Assembly: GCA_029202845.1 (NCBI GenBank)
Contig: CP119315.1
Coordinates: 193,501 to 257,500, forward strand
Source: Candidatus Sphingomonas colombiensis
GTDB lineage: Bacteria > Pseudomonadota > Alphaproteobacteria > Sphingomonadales > Sphingomonadaceae
DNA length: 64,000 nucleotides
Direction of reading: 5' to 3'
The notes under the pieces were generated by a model. It worked only from the letters and a program-made list of their open reading frames with translations, did no database searches and had not been told where the DNA came from. This document shows, piece by piece, positions 1-7,461 of this stretch (its first letter is position 1; every line of letters begins with the position of its first letter). The translations under genes and the position numbers were made by a program.

Positions 1-60
1 GGTGATCAGCACCGCGACGAATAAAGTGCCGCGCCCGGACGCGAGGCGAACGCGTATCAC
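1..60 (-). CDS. gspN: Type II secretion protein GspN (N-terminal fragment, cut by window edge)
   Basis: Only the first 20 codons lie in the window. They begin with a GTG at 60-58 that overlaps the gspM stop as GTGA, the same junction style used elsewhere in this operon. The visible peptide has a basic start (MIRVRLASGRG) followed by a hydrophobic stretch (TLFVAVLIT), as expected for a protein with one N-terminal membrane anchor. GspN is the usual gene after gspM in alphaproteobacterial type II operons. The identification rests on position and the membrane anchor, not on domain evidence. Confidence 0.6.
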   Translation of the reverse strand, partial: MIRVRLASGRGTLFVAVLIT

Positions 61-530
61 GGCTTGCGTGCCTTCAGCGCCAATTGCGCGGCCACCGTGC
101 CATCGCCGTTGGCGGTGATCGTGCCCGCGTCGACCAGCACGCCATCCCCTTCAAGCGCCGCGATCCAGCCGAGCAGCGGCGCGGCCTTCGCGCTCGAAAT
201 CACGATTCGCACATTGTCGCCATCGGGATTCAGGCTGGCGAGCGTGAAACCCGCGGCATCGGCACGTTCGCGCACGGCATCCGGCAACGGCGCGCCCAAT
301 GGCTGCGGATGGCCGCGCTGGATCGCATGGATCGCGCCGACCATCGCCTGCGTCTCGCCCAGCCGGATCACCGCCGCGTCATAGCGTGCGCGAGTGGAGA
401 CCAGGCCCTCGCGGACCGGGCGAATCACCCCCGCCCACACGATTGTTATCGCGAACAGCGCGAGCATGATCAGGATCAGACGACGTTCGCGGAGCGAGCG
501 CGAAGCATACCATGTCTGCAAGGCGCTCAT
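57..530 (-). CDS. gspM: Type II secretion inner-membrane protein GspM
   Basis: 157 residues. GspM partners GspL in the inner-membrane platform that couples the GspE ATPase to the pseudopilus. A basic N-terminus (RSLRERR) precedes a single membrane helix at about residues 18-35. The rest is a small periplasmic domain of about 120 residues, the normal GspM architecture and length. The ATG at 530-528 overlaps the gspL stop as ATGA and the stop overlaps gspN as GTGA, so translation is probably coupled on both sides. Sequence conservation in this family is low, so the assignment relies strongly on gene order. Confidence 0.85.
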   Translation of the reverse strand: MSALQTWYASRSLRERRLILIMLALFAITIVWAGVIRPVREGLVSTRARYDAAVIRLGETQAMVGAIHAIQRGHPQPLGAPLPDAVRERADAAGFTLASLNPDGDNVRIVISSAKAAPLLGWIAALEGDGVLVDAGTITANGDGTVAAQLALKARKP

Positions 531-1615
531 CGCGAACTCACCGTCAATTCGCCCTTCAACTGGCCGCCAGTCGATTCGAACGGCCCTGCGCTAACCGTGA
601 AATTGGCGTCGCGCAGCCGCGCCTGAAGCGCATTGGCCTGCGCGTCCCCCTCCACCGTCACGGTAGCGCGCAAATCGCCATTCGGCTGAAAATCGAGCGC
701 GGTGGCCTCACTGCCTGGCGTCGCGCGGATCGCCGCAAGCATGGCGGCAAGCGTCCGCGTGAAGCCCTGCCCGGGCCCACGCAGCCGTGTAAGCCGCTCT
801 ACGAGCAGGCGATTCGTGTCGCCGCCCGTCGCAATTCCGCGCGGCAGCGCCTGACGCGCGACATCATCGGCCTGCGCCTCCAGTCGATCGGCCGCGAGCG
901 AGTAGCGCGTGATCCGGACGAGATCGATCGCCAGCATCGTAAAAAGGGTCAAGCCGATGAGCAGCGCCACCCGCCGCACTAACGGCCAATCAATCTCACG
1001 GCGACGGCGACGCGCGAAGGCCCCTTGTCGCAAGTTGAGCGCGGGCGCGGCCGCGGCCTGCGCCAGCGCCCGTTCCAGCGATGCCCGATCCAGCGTCTCG
1101 ATCGCGATTCCGCTGGTGACCAGCTCGGTCAGCCCGGCCTCGTCGGCGAATCCGCTCGCTTGCCCGCGCACCACCGCCTGCCCACCGAGATCGGCGCGGA
1201 CGAATCCCTCGGCGGCCGGCGGGAGAAGCAGCGGCGCGGGAACCAGCACGGCAGGGTCGATACCGATCGCGAGCAACGAATCCAGCCACTCGCGCATCCG
1301 ATCGGCCGCAACGACGCCGATCGCGCGATCCGCTCCGTCCGTATCGCCAACCGCGACGTGAAGTTGCTCCTGCGGCGCGGCACTTGCCTCACCAGCGACG
1401 ATTCGCGCCGCCGCCGTAGCCTGCGCGATCGAGCGATCTGGCAGCGCCGCCCAGTGCAACGTAACCGCGTCAGCCGGGGCGATCGCGACGATCGGCGCGC
1501 CATCCGCTTCCGGCACGCCTTCGCCGCGCGCGGTGACGATATCGTTCGCGATCCGCAGCCAGCGCCACGGATCCCCCATGCGGGGCGGCAGAAAGAGCAA
1601 TGTTGCGGTCGTCAC
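527..1615 (-). CDS. gspL: Type II secretion protein GspL
   Basis: About 362 residues from the GTG at 1615-1613, which overlaps the gspK stop as GTGA. The frame stays open upstream to 1729 inside gspK, and an ATG at 1627 is the alternative start. GspL has a cytoplasmic actin-like domain that binds GspE, one membrane helix and a periplasmic ferredoxin-like domain. Here residues 1-205 fit the cytoplasmic part, a run of arginines (202-206) precedes the membrane helix at about 212-233, and the last 125 residues are periplasmic. Confidence 0.87.
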   Translation of the reverse strand: MTTATLLFLPPRMGDPWRWLRIANDIVTARGEGVPEADGAPIVAIAPADAVTLHWAALPDRSIAQATAAARIVAGEASAAPQEQLHVAVGDTDGADRAIGVVAADRMREWLDSLLAIGIDPAVLVPAPLLLPPAAEGFVRADLGGQAVVRGQASGFADEAGLTELVTSGIAIETLDRASLERALAQAAAAPALNLRQGAFARRRRREIDWPLVRRVALLIGLTLFTMLAIDLVRITRYSLAADRLEAQADDVARQALPRGIATGGDTNRLLVERLTRLRGPGQGFTRTLAAMLAAIRATPGSEATALDFQPNGDLRATVTVEGDAQANALQARLRDANFTVSAGPFESTGGQLKGELTVSSR

Positions 1616-2583
1616 GGCTCCCCCCATTGCCGCGAGACGAGCCGCGCGGGAAGAGCGGTCGCGTCGATCAGCCCCCGTTCCTGCAACGAAACGCCCGCCA
1701 ACGCCACATCCACGCGAAGCGCGAACCAATGCGAGGTCACGTCAACCTGATCCGTCGCGAGTTGATCGGGGCTGATCCCGGCCTGCCCGGGCGCCCGCCA
1801 GATCGCATCGCGATTCGCATAACCGCCAGCCGGCCGGCGCGCCAAAATCGCGCGGGCGCCGGCCATCCCCACCGCATCGGGCAACAGCATCGCGAGCAAC
1901 GGCGCCTGTTCCAGGCTGAGCGTGTTGACGTTGATCACCGATCGCTCGGCGCGCGGCAGGGTACAGATCCACGGCTGGAGCGCGGCATAGGCCTCGGCCG
2001 TGACCCCCGCGACCGCGCGCAATTCGCTCGGATCCACCATCAGCGTGCCGGCGGTGCGATATGCGGGCTGGCCGCCGAGATAGGTCGAATCCTCTGCGCC
2101 TCCGGGCAATGGAATATCGTCGCTGTCGATCCAGTCGGCGGCGGCAGCGGCGATGCTGTCGCCATTGGGCGCGCCGACCAGCCGCATCAGCCGCGCGAAT
2201 TGCTCAATCGCCGGTGTATAGGCCGCATAGCGGCCATCCCCGTCGCGCTTGACCAGACTGTTGAGATTGAAACAATTCCCGCCGTCCGTCACCCGCGCTA
2301 CCGCAGTCCCGTCCGGCACCGGCAACGCGAAGGGACGGCCGCTCCAGCCGCCCGCGAGGGTCACGCGGGTCGCATCCTGTTGCAGCAGCGCCGTGACGCG
2401 GGTGGTCGCCAACGCCTCCACCGCCTGCGCATAAGCGCGCGCCTGATCGAGCGCGACGGTGTTCCCACCGAGCCGGGTGGCGATACGCAATTTCTCCAGC
2501 CCAGTCGCCGCCATTACCGCGATCACCGCGACAAGCAGCAGCACGGTGAGCAGCGCGGCGCCGCGCTCGCGTTCAGGGCGCAT
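1612..2583 (-). CDS. gspK: Type II secretion minor pseudopilin GspK
   Basis: About 323 residues. GspK caps the pseudopilus tip with GspI and GspJ. I chose the ATG at 2583 because the peptide then starts MRPERERGAALLTVLLLVAV, a short basic leader, a glycine and a hydrophobic helix, as in prepilin-type signals. The frame is open to 2610, but that would lengthen the leader and overlap gspJ further. GspK normally lacks the +5 glutamate of other pseudopilins, and it is lacking here. The large globular C-terminal region matches the family, which is much longer than other pseudopilins. Confidence 0.88.
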   Translation of the reverse strand: MRPERERGAALLTVLLLVAVIAVMAATGLEKLRIATRLGGNTVALDQARAYAQAVEALATTRVTALLQQDATRVTLAGGWSGRPFALPVPDGTAVARVTDGGNCFNLNSLVKRDGDGRYAAYTPAIEQFARLMRLVGAPNGDSIAAAAADWIDSDDIPLPGGAEDSTYLGGQPAYRTAGTLMVDPSELRAVAGVTAEAYAALQPWICTLPRAERSVINVNTLSLEQAPLLAMLLPDAVGMAGARAILARRPAGGYANRDAIWRAPGQAGISPDQLATDQVDVTSHWFALRVDVALAGVSLQERGLIDATALPARLVSRQWGEP

Positions 2584-3193
2584 GACGACCGCGCGGCGGC
2601 TCTGGCGCATAGCCTGTGCCTGTCAGGAAGATTTGGCGCAGCACGACGCCATCGCGCCGCGTGATCACCAATTCCACCGCTTGCGGCAGTGGCGCGCCCT
2701 GGGTCCCATCCCAGCGATCGCTCCACGCGCCATGGAAGCGATAGCGCAGCGCGATCGTGCTCACCTTGTCCAGCATCGGGCCCGGCGGAAAAGCCTCGGC
2801 CCCATCGAGCATCGGATAGCCGATCCGCTCGATCGTATCGCCGTCGAGCCGATATTCCACTTTCTGCAACGACGCCCGCGCCGCCGCGTCGATATTGATC
2901 CACCCGCCGCGCACCAGCCGCACGGTAGTGGCCGTACCGACGAATGCGGGAAGCAGCGTGCCGCGTTCATCGCGGGTCGGCCGATCGACAGCCTGTCCCA
3001 GATCCGCGCCAACGATCGAGGAAAGCCGCTCGATCGCCCCGAGATCGTCGAGCCGGTCTCCCATCGCCGATTGGGCGCGGATGCTGAACGACAGCATCGC
3101 GACGCCAGCCGCCGCGATCATGCCGAAAATCAGCAGCGCGATCATCACCTCCACCAAGGTGAAACCCGAATCGGCGGCGCGGCGCATGCTCAT
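2573..3193 (-). CDS. gspJ: Type II secretion minor pseudopilin GspJ
   Basis: 206 residues. The N-terminus reads MSMRRAADSGFTLVEVMIAL, a prepilin leader with the cleavage site between G10 and F11 and the conserved glutamate at +5 (E15), then a hydrophobic helix. Prepilin peptidase would cut and methylate here. The length fits GspJ, which sits in the GspI-J-K tip complex. Its start overlaps the gspI stop as ATGA and its 3' end overlaps gspK. The leader has none of the extra repeat units seen in gspI and gspH. Confidence 0.9.
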   Translation of the reverse strand: MSMRRAADSGFTLVEVMIALLIFGMIAAAGVAMLSFSIRAQSAMGDRLDDLGAIERLSSIVGADLGQAVDRPTRDERGTLLPAFVGTATTVRLVRGGWINIDAAARASLQKVEYRLDGDTIERIGYPMLDGAEAFPPGPMLDKVSTIALRYRFHGAWSDRWDGTQGAPLPQAVELVITRRDGVVLRQIFLTGTGYAPEPPRGRHAP

Positions 3194-3669
3194 CGCGCCG
3201 CATCGGCGGTTGGACGCACCATCGTCAGGTGGCTGATCTGCCGCCCGTCGCGCCCCGCGACCGACACATCCACGCGCATCACCTGACCATCACCGATCGC
3301 GCTGACCTGACGCACCCAATGCCAGTCCGCGCCGCCGTTATGCTCGGTCCCTTCGGCCTTGCCTGCAGGCGGCGGAGCGGCATCGGTGACCGCCTCGATC
3401 GCGATGTTGCGCGCCACCGTCTGTGCGAGCAGCGTCGTATCCAGCACGCCGGTGGAGCGTATCGTCGCGCCCTCCAGCCGGATCAGCGCGAGCGCCGCGA
3501 GGCTGAATACGATGAGCGCGACCATGATCTCGATCAACGTGAAGCCGTGTTCGGCGGAGCGTCGCGAACACGTGAAGCCGTGTTCGGCGGAACGTCGCGA
3601 ACACATGAAGCCGTGTTCGGCGGAGCGCTTAGGAGGCTTAACGCCGCCAGGCGCGCATCGCTCAGCCAT
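3190..3669 (-). CDS. gspI: Type II secretion minor pseudopilin GspI with a repeat-extended leader
   Basis: 159 residues from the ATG at 3669; an internal ATG at 3606 would give 138. The mature helix begins at G42-F43 with TLIEIMVAL and the +5 glutamate at E47. The leader contains an 11-residue unit (CSRRSAEHGF plus one residue) in tandem, so glycine-phenylalanine pairs occur at 20-21, 31-32 and 42-43. Only the last is followed by a pseudopilin helix. Usual leaders are far shorter. The coding repeat is 33 bp at 3539-3571 and 3572-3604, with a partial unit from 3605. Confidence 0.88.
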   Translation of the reverse strand: MAERCAPGGVKPPKRSAEHGFMCSRRSAEHGFTCSRRSAEHGFTLIEIMVALIVFSLAALALIRLEGATIRSTGVLDTTLLAQTVARNIAIEAVTDAAPPPAGKAEGTEHNGGADWHWVRQVSAIGDGQVMRVDVSVAGRDGRQISHLTMVRPTADAAR

Positions 3670-4201
3670 CGACGCGGACCGCGCCGGTGGGATCGATCGT
3701 CACGGTCGCCCGTGCCCGCTCCCGCAACAACGGGATGGCGACTGGGCGATCGGCCATGCCGGTGGTGTCAAAAGTCACGCGTGTTCGATCGGCGATCGTC
3801 GCGCTGGTGCCGCGCGCCCATTGCGCCACCTTCAGCGGCTTTTCATCCATCGCCACCCAGCGGCCGCCATCCCAGCGATCGAAGCCATATCCCTCCGGCG
3901 TCACCCATACGCTCGTCGGGCGCGCGTTGATGATCGCGCCGTCGCGCGCCGCGCGCACCCTGACCGCGAAGCGCGCCGCCTCGTCGATCACGCGCCCACG
4001 CGGATCGGGCATCGCCAGCACTGCCGCCGACGCCGCTAAAGCGATCACCGTGATGACGACCATCAGTTCGATCAACGTGAAGCCGTGTTCGGCGGAACGT
4101 CGTGAAAACCTGAAGCCGTGTTCGGCGGAACGTCGTGAAAACGTGAGGCCGTGCGCGCTCAGGCGTCGGGGCGAGATGCCCTTTGCACGCGCAGGTGGCA
4201 T
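3662..4201 (-). CDS. gspH: Type II secretion minor pseudopilin GspH with a repeat-extended leader
   Basis: About 179 residues from the ATG at 4201, four bases after the gspG stop. The frame is open to 4336 but that extension lies inside gspG. The pseudopilin helix begins at G40-F41 (FTLIELMVVI, glutamate E45). The leader repeats an 11-residue unit, giving pairs G18-L19, G29-F30 and G40-F41. The unit is nearly the same 33-bp repeat as in gspI. The C-terminal half fits the GspH beta-sandwich fold. It links the major pseudopilin GspG to the tip complex. Confidence 0.87.
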   Translation of the reverse strand: MPPARAKGISPRRLSAHGLTFSRRSAEHGFRFSRRSAEHGFTLIELMVVITVIALAASAAVLAMPDPRGRVIDEAARFAVRVRAARDGAIINARPTSVWVTPEGYGFDRWDGGRWVAMDEKPLKVAQWARGTSATIADRTRVTFDTTGMADRPVAIPLLRERARATVTIDPTGAVRVDG

Positions 4202-4205
4202 CGAT

Positions 4206-4676
4206 CTATTGCCAGGAGCCGATATCGGCATCGCCCCCCTCACCGCCTTCCTTACCGTCCGCGCCGAGGCTCCAAACATCGGCCGGGGAATGTTTCCCTG
4301 GCGCCGCATAGAGATACGGGCGATTCCACGGATCATTCGGCAGCTTCTTCAGATACCCGCCCGCCTGATAACGCGCCACATCCACACCCGTCGGCGCGGT
4401 GACGAGCGCGCCAAGCCCCTGCGTTGTCGTGGGATAGCTGCCGATCTGAAGCTTGTAGAGCTCCAGCGCCTGCTCGATATTGGCGATATCGGCCTTGGCC
4501 TTCTGGATGCGCGCGGTGTCGCCGGAGGGCAGGACGTTGAGCGCGACGATCGTGGCGAGCAGGCCGATGATCACGATCACCACCATCAGCTCGACCAGCG
4601 TAAACCCATCCTCGCGACGGCGGCGGTTGGGTTCGGGGCGGCGCTTCTGTTCGTGGGTAGGCATCGGATTCCTCAT
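4206..4676 (-). CDS. gspG: Type II secretion major pseudopilin GspG
   Basis: 156 residues. The leader is rich in arginine and ends at G24; the mature protein starts F25-TLVELMVVIVIIG with glutamate E29. The following segment, with LPSGDTARIQKAKADI and then GSYPTTTQGLGALV, is diagnostic of GspG, as is the C-terminal region around YPDAPGKHSP-like residues where the family binds calcium. It polymerises into the pseudopilus that pushes folded cargo through the secretin. The start overlaps the gspF stop as ATGA. Confidence 0.95.
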   Translation of the reverse strand: MRNPMPTHEQKRRPEPNRRRREDGFTLVELMVVIVIIGLLATIVALNVLPSGDTARIQKAKADIANIEQALELYKLQIGSYPTTTQGLGALVTAPTGVDVARYQAGGYLKKLPNDPWNRPYLYAAPGKHSPADVWSLGADGKEGGEGGDADIGSWQ

Positions 4677-5896
4677 TGGCCTGCAAGCGTGTTGAGCTGA
4701 AGTATCGGCAGCAGGATCGACAGCACGATCGTCGCCACCACTCCGCCCATCACGACGATGATCGCCGGCTCCAGCAGCGACAGCGCAGTAGCGGTGAAAC
4801 GATCGAATTCGCGCTCCAGATAATCGGCGGCGCGCTCCAGCATCTCATCGAGCCGCCCCGCCGCCTCGCCAGATGCCGCGAGATAGGTGAGCAAGGGCGG
4901 GAACACCCCCGTCCGCCGCATCGCGCCGGACAGGCTGCCGCCGCCACGGATCGAGGCGGTGATCTCATCCGAGGCGAGGCGCAAGCGGCGATTGTGGATC
5001 GTCCCCGCCGTCAGCGCGAGCCCCTCCAGCAACGGCAACCGGCTCGCCACCATCGTCGCCAGCGTCCGCGCCATGCGAGCGGCGTGGAGATCGCGGATCA
5101 GCCGGCCCAGCAACGGTACGCGCAGCAACCAGGTGTCGAACCTCAGCCGGATCGGCGGCTGCCGCAGTGCGAGCCAAGCCAGCCCCCCAAGCGCGGCGAG
5201 ACCGATCAGCATCGCCCACCACCAACCGACCAGCAGATGCGATATCGCGATCACGATCCGCGTGAGCAGCGGCAATTGCTGCCCAACGGTATCGAACTGT
5301 TCCACCACCTGAGGCACGACGAACGCCATCAGCGCCAGCACCACCCCCATCGCGACGATCGCGAGGATCGCGGGATAAGTTAACGCCGTCAGTATCTTGC
5401 CGCGTATTTCCGCCTGCCGCTCGAGCAGCACCGCGAGCCGATCGAGGATCGTCGGCAAGGTGCCCGAGCTTTCGCCGGCCGCCACCATCGCGCGATACAG
5501 GATCGGAAAGCTGCGCGGCTCGCGCGCCATCGCATCGGCCAGCCGCCGCCCCTCGACCACGCCGGCATGGACCGTTGCGACGATCGCACGCACGCTTTCC
5601 TGCTCGGTCTGCCGCGTGATCGTGCGCAGCGATTCCTCCAGCGGGGAAACGCGGTTCAGCGTGGCAAGCTGGCGGGTGAACAAGGTGAGTTGCTTCGCCG
5701 ACATCCGCCCGCGCAGCAATTGCAGCCCAAACAACGGCCGCCCCCGCGCCGGCTGCGCCGCGCCCGGCTCGATCCGCACGACATACAGCCGTCGCCGATC
5801 GAGCACCGCCCGCGCCGCATCCGCATCGGCCGCGGCGACATGCCCACGCGTCTCATTCCCACGCGTATCGATCGCGAGATAATCGAAATCAGCCAT
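4673..5896 (-). CDS. gspF: Type II secretion inner-membrane platform protein GspF
   Basis: 407 residues, the normal length. GspF is the polytopic platform protein that contacts GspE and GspL. Two T2SSF domains are visible, each with the typical helical core, and hydrophobic segments lie near residues 170-195, 220-245 and 375-400. The N-terminal soluble part begins MADFDYLAIDTRGNETRG, as is common in this family. It starts 17 bases after the gspE stop, the only clear spacer inside the operon apart from the short gspG-gspH gap. Confidence 0.95.
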   Translation of the reverse strand: MADFDYLAIDTRGNETRGHVAAADADAARAVLDRRRLYVVRIEPGAAQPARGRPLFGLQLLRGRMSAKQLTLFTRQLATLNRVSPLEESLRTITRQTEQESVRAIVATVHAGVVEGRRLADAMAREPRSFPILYRAMVAAGESSGTLPTILDRLAVLLERQAEIRGKILTALTYPAILAIVAMGVVLALMAFVVPQVVEQFDTVGQQLPLLTRIVIAISHLLVGWWWAMLIGLAALGGLAWLALRQPPIRLRFDTWLLRVPLLGRLIRDLHAARMARTLATMVASRLPLLEGLALTAGTIHNRRLRLASDEITASIRGGGSLSGAMRRTGVFPPLLTYLAASGEAAGRLDEMLERAADYLEREFDRFTATALSLLEPAIIVVMGGVVATIVLSILLPILQLNTLAGQ

Positions 5897-5913
5897 GAAG
5901 CGCGCGGCTTGCG

Positions 5914-7461
5914 TCAGACATCGGCTGAATCCGCCTCATCCATCGCGTCGTGACGGGAGACGCGCACCGCCTCCTCCGCCGTCGTCACGCCCTGTTCGAC
6001 GAGCCGGCGCGCGGCGTCGGCCAGCGTTTCGTTGACGGCGAAGGCATGCCGCGCGATCGCCACCTCATCGGCGCCCTCGTTGATGAGGCGGCGGATCGTA
6101 TCGTCCACGCGCACCGCCTCAAACACGCCGACGCGGCCCTTATAGCCGGTGTGCGAACACTCGCCGCAGCCATTCGCTTCATACACGATCGTGCCAGGCG
6201 CGATGCCGAGCAGGATCGCAACCGTTTCACCGGCCTTCATCGGGCGCCGGCATGACGGACACAATCGCCGCACCAGCCGCTGCGCCACCACCGCGCGCAA
6301 CGTGGAGGCGAGCAGGAACGGCTCCACCTTCATATCGCGCATTCGCGTGATCGCGCCGATCGCGTCGTTGGTATGGACAGTGGAGAGCACGAGATGCCCG
6401 GTGAGCGACGCTTGCACCGCGATCTCCGCCGTCTCGCGGTCGCGGATTTCGCCGACCATCACCACATCGGGATCCTGCCGCAGGATCGCGCGGAGCCCGG
6501 CGGCGAAGGTCAGCCCAACCTTGGGATTCACCTGCGTCTGCCCCACGCCGTCGACGGCATATTCCACCGGATCCTCGACCGTCAGAATATTGCGGCTGCC
6601 GTCGTTCAACATGCGCAACGCGGCGTAGAGCGTCGTCGTCTTGCCGCTGCCGGTTGGCCCGGTGACGAGCACGATACCGTTCGGTTCGTGGATCGCATGG
6701 TCGATCAGCGCATGCATCCGCTGGCTCATGCCGAGCGCGTCCAGATCGATCCCGGCATTATCCTTGTCGAGAATACGCAGCACCACGCGCTCACCCGCGC
6801 GGCTTGGAAGCGTCGATACGCGCACGTCGAGCAATTTGCCGCCCAGCGTAAGCCCCATCCGGCCATCCTGCGGCACGCGCCGCTCGGCGATATCGAGCCG
6901 TGCCATCACCTTGATGCGGCTCACCACCACCGACGCGACATGCGGCGGCATTCTGAGCGTTTCGCGCAACACGCCGTCGATCCGCATGCGGACGACCAGA
7001 CCGGTTTCATATGGCTCGATATGGATATCGCTGACGCCGTGCCGCGCGGCATCGGCGATCACGCCGTTGATCAGGCGGATCGCGGGCGCATCGTCGGCGG
7101 TATCGAGCAAATCCTCCGCGGTGGGGATGCCATCCGCGAGCAGATCGAGTTCATCCCCCATGCCGACCGCCGCCAGCGCGGTGGCCTGTCCGTCCATCGC
7201 ATAATGGTCGCTGAGCAGCCGATCGAACGCCGTCGAAGCCACCGTCTCCACATCGAACGGATGCCCGACGACCCGGCGCACCTCGATCAGCGCCTTGGGA
7301 TCGGCGCCCTCCCGCAACGCGACCCGCGCACCATCGAGGATCACGCCGAAACGACGCGCGAAGGCATAAGGCAATTGCACCGGCGGAATGACGGCGGGGG
7401 CCGGTTCGGCCGCCGCCTCAGGCTGCGGCACCGCCTCCGATATGCCGCCCGCGCCGTTCAT
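5914..7461 (-). CDS. gspE: Type II secretion ATPase GspE
   Basis: 515 residues. This cytoplasmic hexameric ATPase powers pseudopilus assembly. The N-terminal domain is followed by the T2SSE core. The Walker A motif is GPTGSGKTTT near residue 268; then come the Asp box and Walker B region (VMVGEIRDRETAEIA) and the His box (LSTVHTNDA). The zinc-binding tetracysteine is present as CPSC and CGEC near residues 400-440, which separates GspE from twitching ATPases of the PilT type. The first about 30 residues are rich in proline and alanine. The start overlaps gspD as ATGA. Confidence 0.97.
   Translation of the reverse strand: MNGAGGISEAVPQPEAAAEPAPAVIPPVQLPYAFARRFGVILDGARVALREGADPKALIEVRRVVGHPFDVETVASTAFDRLLSDHYAMDGQATALAAVGMGDELDLLADGIPTAEDLLDTADDAPAIRLINGVIADAARHGVSDIHIEPYETGLVVRMRIDGVLRETLRMPPHVASVVVSRIKVMARLDIAERRVPQDGRMGLTLGGKLLDVRVSTLPSRAGERVVLRILDKDNAGIDLDALGMSQRMHALIDHAIHEPNGIVLVTGPTGSGKTTTLYAALRMLNDGSRNILTVEDPVEYAVDGVGQTQVNPKVGLTFAAGLRAILRQDPDVVMVGEIRDRETAEIAVQASLTGHLVLSTVHTNDAIGAITRMRDMKVEPFLLASTLRAVVAQRLVRRLCPSCRRPMKAGETVAILLGIAPGTIVYEANGCGECSHTGYKGRVGVFEAVRVDDTIRRLINEGADEVAIARHAFAVNETLADAARRLVEQGVTTAEEAVRVSRHDAMDEADSADV

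Noticed and set aside
3539..4175. The 33-bp repeats as a CRISPR array
   Set aside because: The units are directly tandem with no spacers, are in frame within two genes and have no cas genes near.
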